The notes beneath the pieces were generated by a model. That model did no database searches. It was not told the origin of the DNA and was given only the letters and a program-made list of their open reading frames with translations. Of a stretch of 64,000 nt of DNA, positions 32,542 through 41,622 are shown piece after piece. The DNA lies in assembly GCF_017676345.1 (NCBI RefSeq), contig NZ_JAFFZM010000003.1:310001-374000 (forward strand). Direction: 5' to 3'. Origin of the DNA: Streptomyces smyrnaeus (GTDB taxonomy: Bacteria > Actinomycetota > Actinomycetes > Streptomycetales > Streptomycetaceae). The stretch's first letter is position 1; each line of letters begins with the position of its first letter. The position numbers were made by a program, and so were the translations under genes.

Positions 32542-33959
32542 CCGCTCCTACGGAGACTGCTCACCCCGAGCTCGACGGGCTGGGCAAGTACGAGTACGGC
32601 TGGGCCGACCCCGATGCCGCGGGCGCAGCCGCCAAGCGCGGCCTGTCCGAGGATGTCGTCCGCGACATCTCCGGGAAGAAGAACGAGCCCGACTGGATGC
32701 TCAAGCTGCGGCTCAAGGGCCACAAGCTCTTCGAGAAGAAGCCGATGCCGAACTGGGGCTCGGACCTGTCGGGCATCGACTTCGACAACATCAAGTACTT
32801 CGTCCGGTCCACCGAGAAGCAGGCCCAGTCCTGGGAGGACCTGCCCGAGGACATCAAGAACACCTACGACAAGCTCGGTATCCCGGAGGCGGAGAAGCAG
32901 CGCCTGGTCGCCGGTGTCGCCGCGCAGTACGAGTCGGAGGTCGTCTACCACCAGATCCGTGAGGACCTGGAGAAGCAGGGCGTGCTGTTCCTGGACACGG
33001 ACACGGCGCTGCGTGAGCACCCCGAGCTGTTCCAGGAGCACTTCGGCACGGTCATCCCGGCCGGTGACAACAAGTTCGCCGCGCTGAACACCGCCGTGTG
33101 GTCGGGCGGCTCCTTCATCTACGTGCCGCCGGGCGTGCACGTCGACATCCCGCTCCAGGCCTACTTCCGGATCAACACCGAGAACATGGGCCAGTTCGAG
33201 CGGACGCTGATCATCGTCGACGAGGACGCCTATGTGCACTACGTCGAGGGCTGCACGGCGCCGATCTACAACTCGGACTCGCTGCACTCGGCCGTCGTCG
33301 AGATCATCGTCAAGAAGGGCGGCCGCTGCCGCTACACGACGATCCAGAACTGGTCGAACAACGTCTACAACCTGGTCACCAAGCGCGCCGTGGCCTACGA
33401 GGGCGCGACCATGGAGTGGGTCGACGGCAACCTCGGCTCCAAGGTGACGATGAAGTACCCGGCGGTCTACCTCATGGGTGAGCACGCCAAGGGCGAGACG
33501 CTGTCCGTCGCCTTCGCCGGCGAGGGCCAGCACCAGGACGCGGGCGCCAAGATGGTCCACATGGCCCCCCGCACCTCCTCGAACATCGTCTCCAAGTCGG
33601 TGGCCCGCGGTGGTGGCCGCACCTCCTACCGCGGTCTCATCGAGATCGGTGAGGGCGCCGAGGGCTCCAAGTCCAACGTGCTGTGCGACGCGCTGCTGGT
33701 CGACACCATCTCGCGCTCGGACACCTACCCTTACGTCGATGTCCGCGAGGACGACGTGACGATGGGCCACGAGGCGACCGTCTCCAAGGTCAGCGACGAC
33801 CAGCTCTTCTACCTGATGAGCCGCGGGCTGTCCGAGGACGAGGCGATGGCGATGATCGTGCGCGGCTTCGTCGAGCCGATCGCCAAGGAGCTGCCCATGG
33901 AGTACGCGCTGGAGCTCAACCGGCTGATCGAGCTGCAGATGGAAGGCGCGGTCGGCTAG
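32538..33959 (+). CDS. sufB: Fe-S cluster assembly protein SufB
   Basis: SufB is the scaffold subunit of SufBC2D on which new clusters form. The 473-residue protein has [11 protein letters not shown], the YVPPGVHV beta-helix segment, [19 protein letters not shown] with the conserved Cys, and [10 protein letters not shown]. The C-terminal helical domain contains [18 protein letters not shown]. No intein interrupts it, unlike the mycobacterial homologue. The ATG overlaps sufR (ATGA). Confidence 0.98.
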   Translation: MTAPTETAHPELDGLGKYEYGWADPDAAGAAAKRGLSEDVVRDISGKKNEPDWMLKLRLKGHKLFEKKPMPNWGSDLSGIDFDNIKYFVRSTEKQAQSWEDLPEDIKNTYDKLGIPEAEKQRLVAGVAAQYESEVVYHQIREDLEKQGVLFLDTDTALREHPELFQEHFGTVIPAGDNKFAALNTAVWSGGSFIYVPPGVHVDIPLQAYFRINTENMGQFERTLIIVDEDAYVHYVEGCTAPIYNSDSLHSAVVEIIVKKGGRCRYTTIQNWSNNVYNLVTKRAVAYEGATMEWVDGNLGSKVTMKYPAVYLMGEHAKGETLSVAFAGEGQHQDAGAKMVHMAPRTSSNIVSKSVARGGGRTSYRGLIEIGEGAEGSKSNVLCDALLVDTISRSDTYPYVDVREDDVTMGHEATVSKVSDDQLFYLMSRGLSEDEAMAMIVRGFVEPIAKELPMEYALELNRLIELQMEGAVG

Positions 33960-34006
33960 CCGCCATGGCTGCTGCCGAGCGCGGTGGTTCCTGTCGTCGC
34001 AGATGC

Positions 34007-34035
34007 CTCCCCCAGCCTCCGGCCGGGAGGTCCCC
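34007..34035. repeat. Dispersed palindromic repeat, copy 3
   Basis: CTCCCCCAGCCTCCGGCCGG plus GAGGTCCCC matches the core at 7542-7572. It lies in the 156-bp sufB-sufD gap, inside the operon, so it could shape mRNA processing rather than end transcription. Confidence 0.7.
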
Positions 34036-34115
34036 GCAGACCTCTCGCCGCCGTGGTGACGCGCCGCGGCGGCGGAACAAGATTTCTGACCTAGGAAGCG
34101 AGCAGTACGGATCCC

Positions 34116-35297
34116 ATGGCTGAGGCCCACAACATTCCGGCTGGTTCCAGCACCACCGGAGCCATCGCGGTGGCCGCAGAGTCCACCACCGCCACGAGGA
34201 TGAGCGCGCCGCCGTCCTTCGACGTGGCGGACTTCCCGGTGCCGCACGGCCGCGAGGAGGAGTGGCGCTTCACTCCTTTGGACCGGCTCAAGGGCCTGCA
34301 CGACGGCACGGCGCAGGCGACCGGCACGGTCAAGACCGAGGTGTCGGCGCCCGACGGTGTCACCGTCGAGAAGGTGTCCCGGGACGACGCGCGTATCGGC
34401 CGGGCCGGCAAGCCGGTGGACCGGGTGGCGGCGCAGGCGTTCTCCTCGTTCGAGAAGGCCAGTGTCATCACGGTGCCCAAGGACGCGGTGCTGACCGAGC
34501 CGGTGCGGGTCAATCTGCACGGCGAGGGCGGCGTCACCTACGGGCACACCGTCTTCGACATCGGCGCCTTCGCCGAGGCCGTCATCGTCATCGACCACAC
34601 GGGTGACGCGGTGCGCTCGGCCAACGTCGAGTTCGTCCTCGGTGACGGCGCCAAGGTCACCGTCGTCTCCGTCCAGGACTGGGACGACACCGCCGTGCAC
34701 TGCTCGCAGCACAACGCCCTGGTGGGCCGGGACGCGACGTTCAAGTCGGTCGTGGTCACCTTCGGGGGCGACCTGGTACGGCTCAACCCCCGGGTCAGCT
34801 ACGGCGGCCCCGGTGCCGAGGCCGAGCTGTACGGGCTGTACTTCACCGACGCCGGGCAGCACCAGGAGCACCGGCTGCTGGTCGACCACGACACCCCCAA
34901 CTGCCGCAGCAACGTCGCCTACAAGGGCGCGCTCCAGGGCGACGACGCGCATGCGGTGTGGATCGGTGACGTGCTCATCCGGGCGGAGGCCACCGGCACC
35001 GACACCTATGAGCTCAACCGCAACCTGGTGCTCACCGACGGCTCCCGGGTCGACTCGGTTCCCAATCTGGAGATCGAGACCGGCGAGATCGTCGGCGCCG
35101 GTCACGCCTCGGCGACCGGCCGCTTCGAGGACGACCAGCTGTTCTATCTGATGGCGCGCGGGATCCCGGAGCGCGAGGCACGCCGCCTGGTGGTGCGCGG
35201 CTTCTTCGCCGAGCTCGTCCAGCAGATCGGCCTGCCGGACGTGGAGGAGCGCCTCATCTCCCGGATCGAGGCGGAGCTGGAGGCGTCTGTCTCATGA
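34116..35297 (+). CDS. sufD: Fe-S cluster assembly protein SufD
   Basis: SufD pairs with SufB and SufC in the assembly scaffold and is linked to iron uptake. The 393-residue protein has a variable N-terminus, EEEWRFTPLDRLKGL, a central beta-helix, and TPNCRSNVAYKGAL. The C-terminal [20 protein letters not shown] is followed by REARRLVVRGFF, as in SufB. Its stop overlaps the ferredoxin gene (ATGA). It is separated from sufB by a spacer carrying a dispersed repeat. Confidence 0.97.
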   Translation: MAEAHNIPAGSSTTGAIAVAAESTTATRMSAPPSFDVADFPVPHGREEEWRFTPLDRLKGLHDGTAQATGTVKTEVSAPDGVTVEKVSRDDARIGRAGKPVDRVAAQAFSSFEKASVITVPKDAVLTEPVRVNLHGEGGVTYGHTVFDIGAFAEAVIVIDHTGDAVRSANVEFVLGDGAKVTVVSVQDWDDTAVHCSQHNALVGRDATFKSVVVTFGGDLVRLNPRVSYGGPGAEAELYGLYFTDAGQHQEHRLLVDHDTPNCRSNVAYKGALQGDDAHAVWIGDVLIRAEATGTDTYELNRNLVLTDGSRVDSVPNLEIETGEIVGAGHASATGRFEDDQLFYLMARGIPEREARRLVVRGFFAELVQQIGLPDVEERLISRIEAELEASVS

Positions 35298-35632
35298 GTG
35301 AGGAAGGCTTCGTCAAAGCGGCTTTGCTGAGCGAGCTGGAGGAGGACACCCCGCTGCGGGTGGAGCTGGGCGGCGTCCCGGTCTCCCTCGTGCGCACCGA
35401 GGGCGAGGTGTTCGCCATCAACGACATCTGCTCGCACGCCAACGTGTCGCTCTCCGAGGGCGAGGTGGAGGAGTGCAGTATCGAGTGCTGGCTGCACGGC
35501 TCCCGCTTCGACCTGCGGACCGGCAAGCCCTCCGGACTGCCCGCCACCCGTCCCGTCCCCGTGTACCCCGTAAAGATCGAAGGAGACGGCCCCGATGCGG
35601 CAGTGCTCGTCTCCGTCACACAGGAGTCCTGA
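35294..35632 (+). CDS. Rieske-type ferredoxin in the suf operon
   Basis: The 112-residue soluble protein has one Rieske domain, with cluster ligands in CSHANVSL and CWLHGSRFD. It resembles ferredoxin subunits of non-heme iron oxygenases and NirD, but no oxygenase is nearby. Its place between sufD and sufC is common in actinobacteria and suggests an electron donor or acceptor for cluster assembly, which is an inference. It overlaps sufD by 4 bp. Confidence 0.92.
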   Translation: MSEEGFVKAALLSELEEDTPLRVELGGVPVSLVRTEGEVFAINDICSHANVSLSEGEVEECSIECWLHGSRFDLRTGKPSGLPATRPVPVYPVKIEGDGPDAAVLVSVTQES

Positions 35633-35639
35633 AGTCCCC

Positions 35640-36404
35640 ATGGCAACGCTTGAGATCAATGACCTGCACGTCTCCGTCGAGACCGAGGGCGGCCCCACCG
35701 AGATCCTGCGCGGCGTCGACCTGACCGTGAAGCAGGGCGAAACGCACGCGATCATGGGCCCGAACGGCTCCGGCAAGTCCACCCTGGCCTACTCGCTGGC
35801 GGGCCACCCGAAGTACACCGTCACCGGTGGCTCGGTGAAGCTCGACGGCGAGGACGTCCTGGAGATGTCCGTGGACGAGCGCGCCCGTGCGGGTGTCTTC
35901 CTCGCCATGCAGTACCCGGTCGAGGTCCCCGGTGTCTCCGTCTCCAACTTCCTGCGCACCTCCGCCACGGCCATCCGCGGCGAGGCCCCCAAGCTGCGTA
36001 CCTGGGTCAAGGAGGTCAAGGAGGCCATGGAGCGCCTCTCGATCGACCCGGCGTTCGCCGAGCGCAACGTCAACGAGGGCTTCTCCGGTGGTGAGAAGAA
36101 GCGCCACGAGATCCTGCAGCTGGAGCTGCTGAAGCCGGCGATCGCGATCCTGGACGAGACCGACTCCGGCCTCGATGTGGACGCGCTGCGCGTCGTCTCC
36201 GAGGGCGTCAACCGCGTCCGTGAGTCCGGCGAGGTCGGCACCCTGCTGATCACGCACTACACGCGCATCCTGCGCTACATCAAGCCCGACTTCGTGCACG
36301 TCTTCGCCAAGGGCCGGATCGCCGAGTCCGGCGGGGCCGAGCTGGCCGACAAGCTGGAGGAAGAGGGCTACGAGGAGTACGTGAAGGGTGGTGCCACTGC
36401 GTGA
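35640..36404 (+). CDS. sufC: Fe-S cluster assembly ATPase SufC
   Basis: SufC is the ABC-type ATPase that drives conformational change in SufBCD. The 254-residue protein has Walker A GPNGSGKST near residues 39-47, signature FSGGEKKRHE, Walker B AIAILDETDSGLD and the H-loop ITHYTR. The ATG at 35640 follows AGGAG with a rather long gap. The stop overlaps the sufS GTG (GTGA). Confidence 0.98.
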   Translation: MATLEINDLHVSVETEGGPTEILRGVDLTVKQGETHAIMGPNGSGKSTLAYSLAGHPKYTVTGGSVKLDGEDVLEMSVDERARAGVFLAMQYPVEVPGVSVSNFLRTSATAIRGEAPKLRTWVKEVKEAMERLSIDPAFAERNVNEGFSGGEKKRHEILQLELLKPAIAILDETDSGLDVDALRVVSEGVNRVRESGEVGTLLITHYTRILRYIKPDFVHVFAKGRIAESGGAELADKLEEEGYEEYVKGGATA

Positions 36405-37657
36405 CACAGCTCCCGGGCCTGCTGGACACCGAGGCGATCCGTAAGGACTTTCCGATCCTGGACCGCCTGGTGCACGACGGGCAGAAGCTCGTCTACCTGG
36501 ACAACGCCGCCACCTCGCAGAAGCCGACCCAGGTGCTCGACGCCCTGGCCGGTTACTACGAGAAGCACAACGCCAACGTCCACCGGGGCGTGCATGTGCT
36601 GGCCGAGGAGGCCACGGCGCTGTACGAGGGCGCGCGCGACAAGGTCGCCGCGTTCATCAACGCGCCCAGCCGCGATGAGGTGATCTTCACCAAGAACGCC
36701 TCGGAGTCGCTGAATCTGGTGGCGAACATGCTCGGCTGGGCCGACGAGCCCTACCGCGTCGAGCGGGACACCGAGATCGTCATCACGGAGATGGAGCACC
36801 ACTCCAACATCGTGCCGTGGCAGCTGCTGTCGCAGCGCACCGGCGCGAAGCTGAAGTGGTTCGGCCTCACCGACGAGGGCCGGCTGGACATGGCCGGGAT
36901 CGAGGAGCTGATCACGGAGCGCACCAAGGTGGTCGCGCTCACGCTCGTCTCCAACATCATGGGCACCTTCAACCCCGTCGAGGACATCGTGCGGCGGGCT
37001 CAGGAGGTGGGCGCGCTGGTCGTGGTGGACGCCTCGCAGGCCGCCCCGCACATGGCGCTGGACGTGCAGGCGCTGCAGGCCGACTTCGTCGCCTTCACCG
37101 GCCACAAGATGTGCGGTCCCACCGGGATCGGGGTGCTGTGGGGGCGCCAGGAGCTGCTCAACGACCTGCCGCCGTTCCTCGGTGGCGGGGAGATGATCGA
37201 GACCGTCACGATGCACTCGTCGACGTACGCTCCGGCACCGCACAAGTTCGAGGCGGGTACCCCGCCGGTCGCCCAGGCGGTCGGGCTGGGTGCGGCGGTG
37301 GACTATCTGACCGCGATCGGTATGGACCGCATCCAGCAGCACGAGCACGCGCTGACGGAGTACGCCGTACGCAAGCTCCAGGAGATCCCGGACCTGCGGA
37401 TCATCGGCCCCGCCACGGCCGAGGACCGCGGCGCCACGATCTCGTTCACGCTGGGTGACATCCACCCGCACGACGTGGGCCAGGTCCTGGACGAGCAGGG
37501 CATCGCGGTGCGGGTCGGCCACCACTGCGCCCGCCCCGTCTGCCTGCGGTACGGAATTCCTGCGACGACGCGAGCGTCGTTCTATCTGTACTCCACGCCC
37601 GCCGAGGTGGACGCCCTGGCGGACGGGCTGGAGCACGTACGGAATTTCTTCGCTTAG
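36401..37657 (+). CDS. sufS: Cysteine desulfurase SufS
   Basis: SufS is a PLP enzyme that takes sulfur from cysteine for cluster assembly. The 418-residue protein has LDNAATSQKP, EMEHHSNIVPW, the PLP Lys in FTGHKMCGPTG (near residue 234), and the persulfide-forming Cys in GHHCARPVC near residue 370. The class II layout fits SufS, which works with SufU. The GTG start overlaps sufC by 4 bp. Confidence 0.98.
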   Translation: MTQLPGLLDTEAIRKDFPILDRLVHDGQKLVYLDNAATSQKPTQVLDALAGYYEKHNANVHRGVHVLAEEATALYEGARDKVAAFINAPSRDEVIFTKNASESLNLVANMLGWADEPYRVERDTEIVITEMEHHSNIVPWQLLSQRTGAKLKWFGLTDEGRLDMAGIEELITERTKVVALTLVSNIMGTFNPVEDIVRRAQEVGALVVVDASQAAPHMALDVQALQADFVAFTGHKMCGPTGIGVLWGRQELLNDLPPFLGGGEMIETVTMHSSTYAPAPHKFEAGTPPVAQAVGLGAAVDYLTAIGMDRIQQHEHALTEYAVRKLQEIPDLRIIGPATAEDRGATISFTLGDIHPHDVGQVLDEQGIAVRVGHHCARPVCLRYGIPATTRASFYLYSTPAEVDALADGLEHVRNFFA

Positions 37658-37666
37658 GGGCTGTCG

Positions 37667-38164
37667 GTGAAGCTGGACTCGATGTACCAGGAAGTGATCC
37701 TGGACCACTACAAGCATCCGCACGGGCGCGGGCTGCGCGACGGCGACGCCGAGGTGCATCACGTCAACCCCACCTGCGGTGACGAGATCACCTTGCGGGT
37801 GCGGTACGACGGCGACACCATCGAGGACGTGTCGTACGAGGGCCAGGGCTGTTCCATCAGCCAGGCCAGCGCCTCGGTGCTGAACGAGCTGCTGGTCGGC
37901 AAGGAACTGGCCGAGGCCCGCAGGATCCAGGAGACCTTCCTGGAGCTGATGCAGTCCAAGGGCCAGCTGGAGCCGGACGACAGCATGGAGGACCTGCTGG
38001 AGGACGCCGTGGCGTTCGCCGGGGTCTCGAAGTACCCGGCGCGGGTGAAGTGCGCGCTGCTGAGCTGGATGGCGTGGAAGGACGCGACATCGAAGGCGTT
38101 CAGCGAGGCGGGCACGACGGCGCAGGGGACCGAAGCCGACTCGGCCAAGGAGAAGACCGCATGA
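37667..38164 (+). CDS. sufU: Sulfur-transfer protein SufU
   Basis: SufU takes persulfide sulfur from SufS in Gram-positive bacteria, using a zinc-bound Cys. The 165-residue protein has MYQEVILDHYKHPHGRG, NPTCGDEI, GQGCSISQASASV and a third Cys in ARVKCALLSWMAWKD. The last ~25 residues are a poorly conserved acidic tail. The GTG at 37667 follows AGGGG; an ATG four codons later is possible. The stop overlaps the next gene. Confidence 0.96.
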   Translation: MKLDSMYQEVILDHYKHPHGRGLRDGDAEVHHVNPTCGDEITLRVRYDGDTIEDVSYEGQGCSISQASASVLNELLVGKELAEARRIQETFLELMQSKGQLEPDDSMEDLLEDAVAFAGVSKYPARVKCALLSWMAWKDATSKAFSEAGTTAQGTEADSAKEKTA

Positions 38165-38490
38165 CCGAGATGACCATCAAGCCCGCGAGCGAGGAAGAGG
38201 TTCGCGAGGCGCTCATGGACGTCGTCGACCCTGAGCTGGGCATCGACGTCGTCAACCTCGGCCTGATCTACGGGATCCACGTCGATGACGCGAACATCGC
38301 GACCATCGACATGACGCTCACCTCGGCGGCGTGTCCGCTGACCGACGTCATCGAGGACCAGGCCCAGTCCGCCACCGAGGGCATCGTCAACGAGCTCAAG
38401 ATCAATTGGGTCTGGATGCCGCCGTGGGGTCCGGACAAGATCACCGACGACGGTCGCGAGCAGCTCCGGGCGCTGGGCTTCAACGTCTGA
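38161..38490 (+). CDS. sufT: SufT-like metal-sulfur cluster assembly factor (DUF59)
   Basis: The 109-residue protein is a MIP18/DUF59 (PaaD-like) factor, with VVDPELGIDVVNLGLIYG and LTSAACPLTD, whose Cys is conserved. Such proteins help mature Fe-S proteins, and in firmicutes SufT supports lipoyl synthase and aconitase. It overlaps sufU (ATGA) and is the last gene before the terminator. This defines the operon as sufR-B-D-fdx-C-S-U-T. Confidence 0.93.
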   Translation: MTEMTIKPASEEEVREALMDVVDPELGIDVVNLGLIYGIHVDDANIATIDMTLTSAACPLTDVIEDQAQSATEGIVNELKINWVWMPPWGPDKITDDGREQLRALGFNV

Positions 38491-38541
38491 GCGTTCTCGC
38501 TCTCCGTACGTCCGCTCTCCGTACGTCCGCGCAGGACGGGA

Positions 38542-38574
38542 AACGGCCGCGCACCCCTCGGGTGCGCGGCCGTT
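38542..38574 (+). terminator. Terminator of the suf operon
   Basis: There is a perfect 15-bp stem, AACGGCCGCGCACCC paired with 38560-38574, with a CTC loop. Just before it, a 15-bp element (GCTCTCCGTACGTCC) is directly repeated. Confidence 0.85.
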
Positions 38575-38596
38575 CCGCGTGCGGGGAGAAGTATAT

Positions 38597-38630
38597 GTAC
38601 GACTGTACGCAACGTTGTGTACGCTCGTAC
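38597..38630. promoter_or_regulatory. 34-bp palindromic operator over a leaderless promoter
   Basis: Arms GTACGA and TCGTAC, inner GTAC pairs, and a central AACGTT give 28 of 34 symmetric positions. TACGCT at 38620-38625, 7 nt before the ATG at 38633, would be a leaderless -10 box inside it. The likely ligand is the TetR regulator encoded two genes on, which would block this promoter and so control its own operon. Confidence 0.7.
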
Positions 38631-38632
38631 GT

Positions 38633-38953
38633 ATGGTCTATGTGACGCTGGCAGGGGCGATCCTCGCCGAGATCCTGGGTACGACCTCGATGAAGTACAG
38701 CGACGGCTTCACCAAGCTGGTGCCCACGCTGCTCACGGCGGCCGGCTATCTGGTGGCGTTCGTCCTGCTCGCGCAGGCTCTCAAGAGCATGCCCGTGGGG
38801 ACGGCCTACGCCATCTGGTCGGGCGCCGGGACTGCGGCCATCGCGCTGATCGGCGTGGTGTTCATCGGCGAATCGGTGACGGCCGCGAAGATCCTCGGCC
38901 TCCTGCTGGTGATCTGCGGGGTGGTCGTCCTCAACCTGGGAGGGGCGCACTGA
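38633..38953 (+). CDS. Small multidrug resistance (SMR) efflux protein
   Basis: The 106-residue protein has four membrane helices and the SMR hallmarks. The essential Glu is in AGAILAEILGTTSMK (residue 12), and GTAYAIWSGAGTAAIALIG lies in helix 3. It probably exports cationic compounds (EmrE-like) or guanidinium (Gdx-like) in exchange for protons; the sequence does not settle which. It has no ribosome-binding site and appears leaderless. Its stop overlaps the TetR start by one base (TGATG). Confidence 0.92.
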   Translation: MVYVTLAGAILAEILGTTSMKYSDGFTKLVPTLLTAAGYLVAFVLLAQALKSMPVGTAYAIWSGAGTAAIALIGVVFIGESVTAAKILGLLLVICGVVVLNLGGAH

Positions 38954-39510
38954 TGGGCCGGCGCTACGACCCCGAGCGGCGGCAGCGCATCATCGACGCC
39001 GCCATCCGCATCGTGGAGCTCAAGGGCATAGCCGCCCTCAGCCACCGCGCAGTGGCTGCCGAGGCGGACGTGCCGCTCGGCTCCACCACCTACCACTTCG
39101 CCGGCCTGGACGATCTGCTGCTCGCCGCGCTGGAACAGGTCAGCTGCGAGCCGCATGCCGCGATCATGAGCTGGAGCGGCGAGTTGGACGACGACGCCTC
39201 GCTGGTCGACGGTCTGACCAGGGTGTTGGAGGAGTACGCCTCCGGCGGGCGCGGCCGGATCAGGCTGGAGTACGAGCTGTATCTGGCTGCCCTGCGCCGC
39301 CCGCTGCTGCAGCCGGTGGCCGCCGCGTGGCTGGACGACATGGTGCGGGTACTGGCCCGCCACACCTCCGACGTGGCCACCGCGCGGGCACTGGTGGCGC
39401 TCATCGACGGGCTGCTGCTGCAGTTCCTGCTCACCGACCGGCCCTTCGACCGGGCGGAGGTGCGGGCCGCGCTGTCCCGGGTCGTCGGACACCGCGGCGA
39501 CGGTGAGTGA
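38953..39510 (+). CDS. TetR-family repressor of the SMR pump
   Basis: The 185-residue protein has an N-terminal TetR helix-turn-helix (ALSHRAVAAEADVPLGSTTY near residues 29-48) and an all-helical ligand domain of the TetR_C type. It is co-transcribed with the SMR gene and coupled by a TGATG overlap. The strong palindrome at the operon start is the natural operator, making this an autoregulated efflux cassette. Confidence 0.92.
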   Translation: MGRRYDPERRQRIIDAAIRIVELKGIAALSHRAVAAEADVPLGSTTYHFAGLDDLLLAALEQVSCEPHAAIMSWSGELDDDASLVDGLTRVLEEYASGGRGRIRLEYELYLAALRRPLLQPVAAAWLDDMVRVLARHTSDVATARALVALIDGLLLQFLLTDRPFDRAEVRAALSRVVGHRGDGE

Positions 39511-39551
39511 CCGTTCCGTGGACCGGTTCGTCATCGCAGGCCGAGTCCGGA

Positions 39552-39557
39552 TAGCGT
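39552..39557 (+). promoter_or_regulatory. -10 box TAGCGT of a leaderless dapD promoter
   Basis: TAGCGT ends 7 nt before the ATG at 39565, and there is no Shine-Dalgarno sequence. Confidence 0.45.
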
Positions 39558-39564
39558 TCGAGGT

Positions 39565-40557
39565 ATGACCGAAGCACCCACCTCTTCCCGCACCACCGGC
39601 GCCGTCGCCGTCGGGCTCGCCACCGTCGCCGCCGGGGGCACCGTACTGGACACCTGGTTTCCGCGGCCGGAGCTCGTCGACGAGCCCGGTCCCGCCGGCA
39701 GCGAGCGGCTGAGCCCCGAGCGCGCCGCGCAGCTGCTCGGCGAGAGCGCGCCGCAGGCCCTCGGTGAAGACCCCCGCCGCGGGGTCGAGGTCGTGGCCGT
39801 CCGGACGGTCATCTCCTCGCTGGACGACAAGCCGCTGGACGCGCACGACGTCTATCTGCGGCTCCACCTGCTCAGCCACCGGCTGGTCAAGCCGCACGGG
39901 CTGAGCCTGGAAGGGCAGTTCGCCCATCTGGCCAATGTCGCCTGGACCAACCTGGGCCCCGTGCCGGTGGACAAGGTCGAAGAGGTGCGGCTCGCCGCCC
40001 GTGCCTCGGGTGCGCAGCTGACCGTGACCAGCGTGGACAAGTTCCCGCGGATGACCGACTACGTCGTGCCCAAGGGCGTGCGCATCGGGGACGCCGACCG
40101 GGTCCGCCTCGGCGCGCACCTGGCCGAGGGCACCACGGTGATGCACGAGGGCTTCTGCAACTTCAACGCCGGCACCCTGGGCACCTCCATGGTCGAGGGC
40201 CGGATCAGCGCGGGCGTCGTCCTCGGCGACGGCACCGACCTGGGCGGCGGCGCCTCGATCATGGGCACCCTCTCCGGCGGCGGCAAGCAGATCATCTCCA
40301 TCGGGGAGCGCTGCCTGATCGGCGCCGAGGCGGGCATCGGGATCTCGCTCGGCGACGACTCCGTGGTGGAGGCCGGTCTCTACGTCACGGCCGGTACCCG
40401 CGTCACGCTGCCGGACGGGAAGGTCGTCAAGGCACTGGAGCTGTCCGGCGCCAACAACCTGCTCTTCCGCCGCAACTCGGTCACCGGTGCCGTCGAGGCC
40501 CTGCAGCGCAGCGGCTCCTGGGGCGGACTGAACGAGGCGCTGCACAGTCACAACTGA
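39565..40557 (+). CDS. dapD: Tetrahydrodipicolinate N-succinyltransferase
   Basis: DapD succinylates tetrahydrodipicolinate on the way to diaminopimelate and lysine. The 330-residue protein is the actinobacterial form: an N-terminal domain of about 160 residues, then a left-handed beta-helix of hexapeptide repeats. The helix includes [38 protein letters not shown] and [17 protein letters not shown]. It stands alone rather than beside dapC or dapE. Confidence 0.96.
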   Translation: MTEAPTSSRTTGAVAVGLATVAAGGTVLDTWFPRPELVDEPGPAGSERLSPERAAQLLGESAPQALGEDPRRGVEVVAVRTVISSLDDKPLDAHDVYLRLHLLSHRLVKPHGLSLEGQFAHLANVAWTNLGPVPVDKVEEVRLAARASGAQLTVTSVDKFPRMTDYVVPKGVRIGDADRVRLGAHLAEGTTVMHEGFCNFNAGTLGTSMVEGRISAGVVLGDGTDLGGGASIMGTLSGGGKQIISIGERCLIGAEAGIGISLGDDSVVEAGLYVTAGTRVTLPDGKVVKALELSGANNLLFRRNSVTGAVEALQRSGSWGGLNEALHSHN

Positions 40558-40594
40558 GCAACCGATCGGGAGGGTGCCGGTAGCGGCCGTCCCG

Positions 40595-40631
40595 ACGCAT
40601 GCCCGTAGGCCATAGGCTTACGGGCATGCGT
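40595..40631. promoter_or_regulatory. 17-bp inverted repeat spanning promoter and start codon
   Basis: ACGCATGCCCGTAGGCC (40595-40611) pairs with 40615-40631 with one mismatch and a 3-nt spacer. The right arm contains the ATG at 40626, and TAGGCT (40613-40618) lies 7 nt before it, so the gene looks leaderless. The repeat could be an operator for a regulator not encoded here. Confidence 0.55.
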
Positions 40632-41504
40632 GATCTTGGGGCCGGACTGCGGTACTTGGGGCAGGGACAGCGATGGGTGCTCGCCCATGGACGGTGGTTC
40701 GGGTTCGGGCTGTTGCCCGCGCTGATCACCCTCGTCCTGTACGCGGCGGCCCTGACAGCGCTCGGGTTCTACGCCGACGACATCGCCGCCTGGGCCACGC
40801 CCTTCGCGGACGACTGGGGCTCGACCGGACGGGCGCTGACCCGCGGTGTCTTCGCCGTCATGCTGTGGGTCGGCGTGCTGATGCTGGCCGTGGTGACCTT
40901 CGCAGCCGTCACACTGCTGATCGGTGAGCCCTTCTACGAGAAGCTCTCCGAACGGGTGGAGCAGAGCGAGGGCGGGCTGCCCGAGGGCACGGTCGACCAG
41001 CCGCTGTGGCGGGAGCTGTGGACCGCACTGTGCGACAGCGTCTTCGTCCTGTTCCGGACGCTGCTGTTGACGATCCCGCTGTTCTTCCTCGGCTTCGTCC
41101 CGCTGATCGGCCAGACCGTCGTGCCGGTGCTCGGCGTCTGCGTCTCCGGCTTCTTCCTCACCCTGGAGCTGGCCTCCGTCGCGCTGCAGCGCCGGGGCGT
41201 TCCGGTACGGGAGCGGCTGGCGATGCTGCGGCAGCGCAAGGCGCTCGCGCTCGGCTTCGGTGTGCCATTGGTGCTGGCCTTCCTGGTGCCGCTGCTGGCC
41301 GTCCCCCTGATGCCGGGGGCCGTCGCCGGGGCCACGCTGCTGGTGCGGGACCTTGTGGGGGCGCGGCCCGCACCGGGCGCCGCGCCGGGTGGCCCCGCAC
41401 CTTACGGAGGGCCGCAGCCCGCGTACGGTATGCCGGGGCAGCCCGCTCCGCCGTACGGGCAGCCCCCGGCGCCGCCCGGGTACGGACCAACGGGGCGGGC
41501 CTGA
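40626..41504 (+). CDS. EI24/CysZ-like membrane protein
   Basis: The 292-residue protein has about five to six membrane helices and matches the EI24 family, with GEPFYEKLSERVE and an N-terminal GLRYLGQGQRWVLAHGRWF. CysZ of the same family is a sulfate transporter in enterobacteria, but function in actinobacteria is not shown. The last ~45 residues are a Pro/Gly/Ala/Tyr-rich tail with PPYGQPPAPPGYGP. The ATG at 40626 is set by the leaderless promoter. Confidence 0.85.
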   Translation: MRDLGAGLRYLGQGQRWVLAHGRWFGFGLLPALITLVLYAAALTALGFYADDIAAWATPFADDWGSTGRALTRGVFAVMLWVGVLMLAVVTFAAVTLLIGEPFYEKLSERVEQSEGGLPEGTVDQPLWRELWTALCDSVFVLFRTLLLTIPLFFLGFVPLIGQTVVPVLGVCVSGFFLTLELASVALQRRGVPVRERLAMLRQRKALALGFGVPLVLAFLVPLLAVPLMPGAVAGATLLVRDLVGARPAPGAAPGGPAPYGGPQPAYGMPGQPAPPYGQPPAPPGYGPTGRA

Positions 41505-41550
41505 CGCCGTTTCGCCGTTGCGGGTCCGGGCGAACCCGCGGCTTGCGGGG

Positions 41551-41622
41551 CTCCCCCAGCCTCCGGCCGGGAGGTACCCCCGGGTCGCTCATGCAGTTCC
41601 CCGCGCCCCTTCGGGGCGCGGG
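41551..41622. repeat. Dispersed palindromic repeat, copy 4, doubling as terminator
   Basis: CTCCCCCAGCCTCCGGCCGG and its partner are followed by GCAGTTCCCCGCGCCCC-TTC-GGGGCGCGGG, a 10-bp perfect hairpin at 41600-41622. It lies between two convergent genes and probably ends both transcripts. Confidence 0.75.

Noticed and set aside
32538..33959. An intein in SufB, as in mycobacteria
   Set aside because: The protein is continuous at normal length (473 residues), with no splice-domain motifs.
34007..34035. Hairpin in the sufB-sufD gap as an operon terminator
   Set aside because: It belongs to the dispersed repeat family, and the downstream suf genes are tightly overlapped without another promoter in sight, so read-through is more likely.
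31935..35105. A 1056-codon minus-strand frame opposite sufR-sufB-sufD
   Set aside because: Shadow frame; the plus-strand genes are unmistakable.
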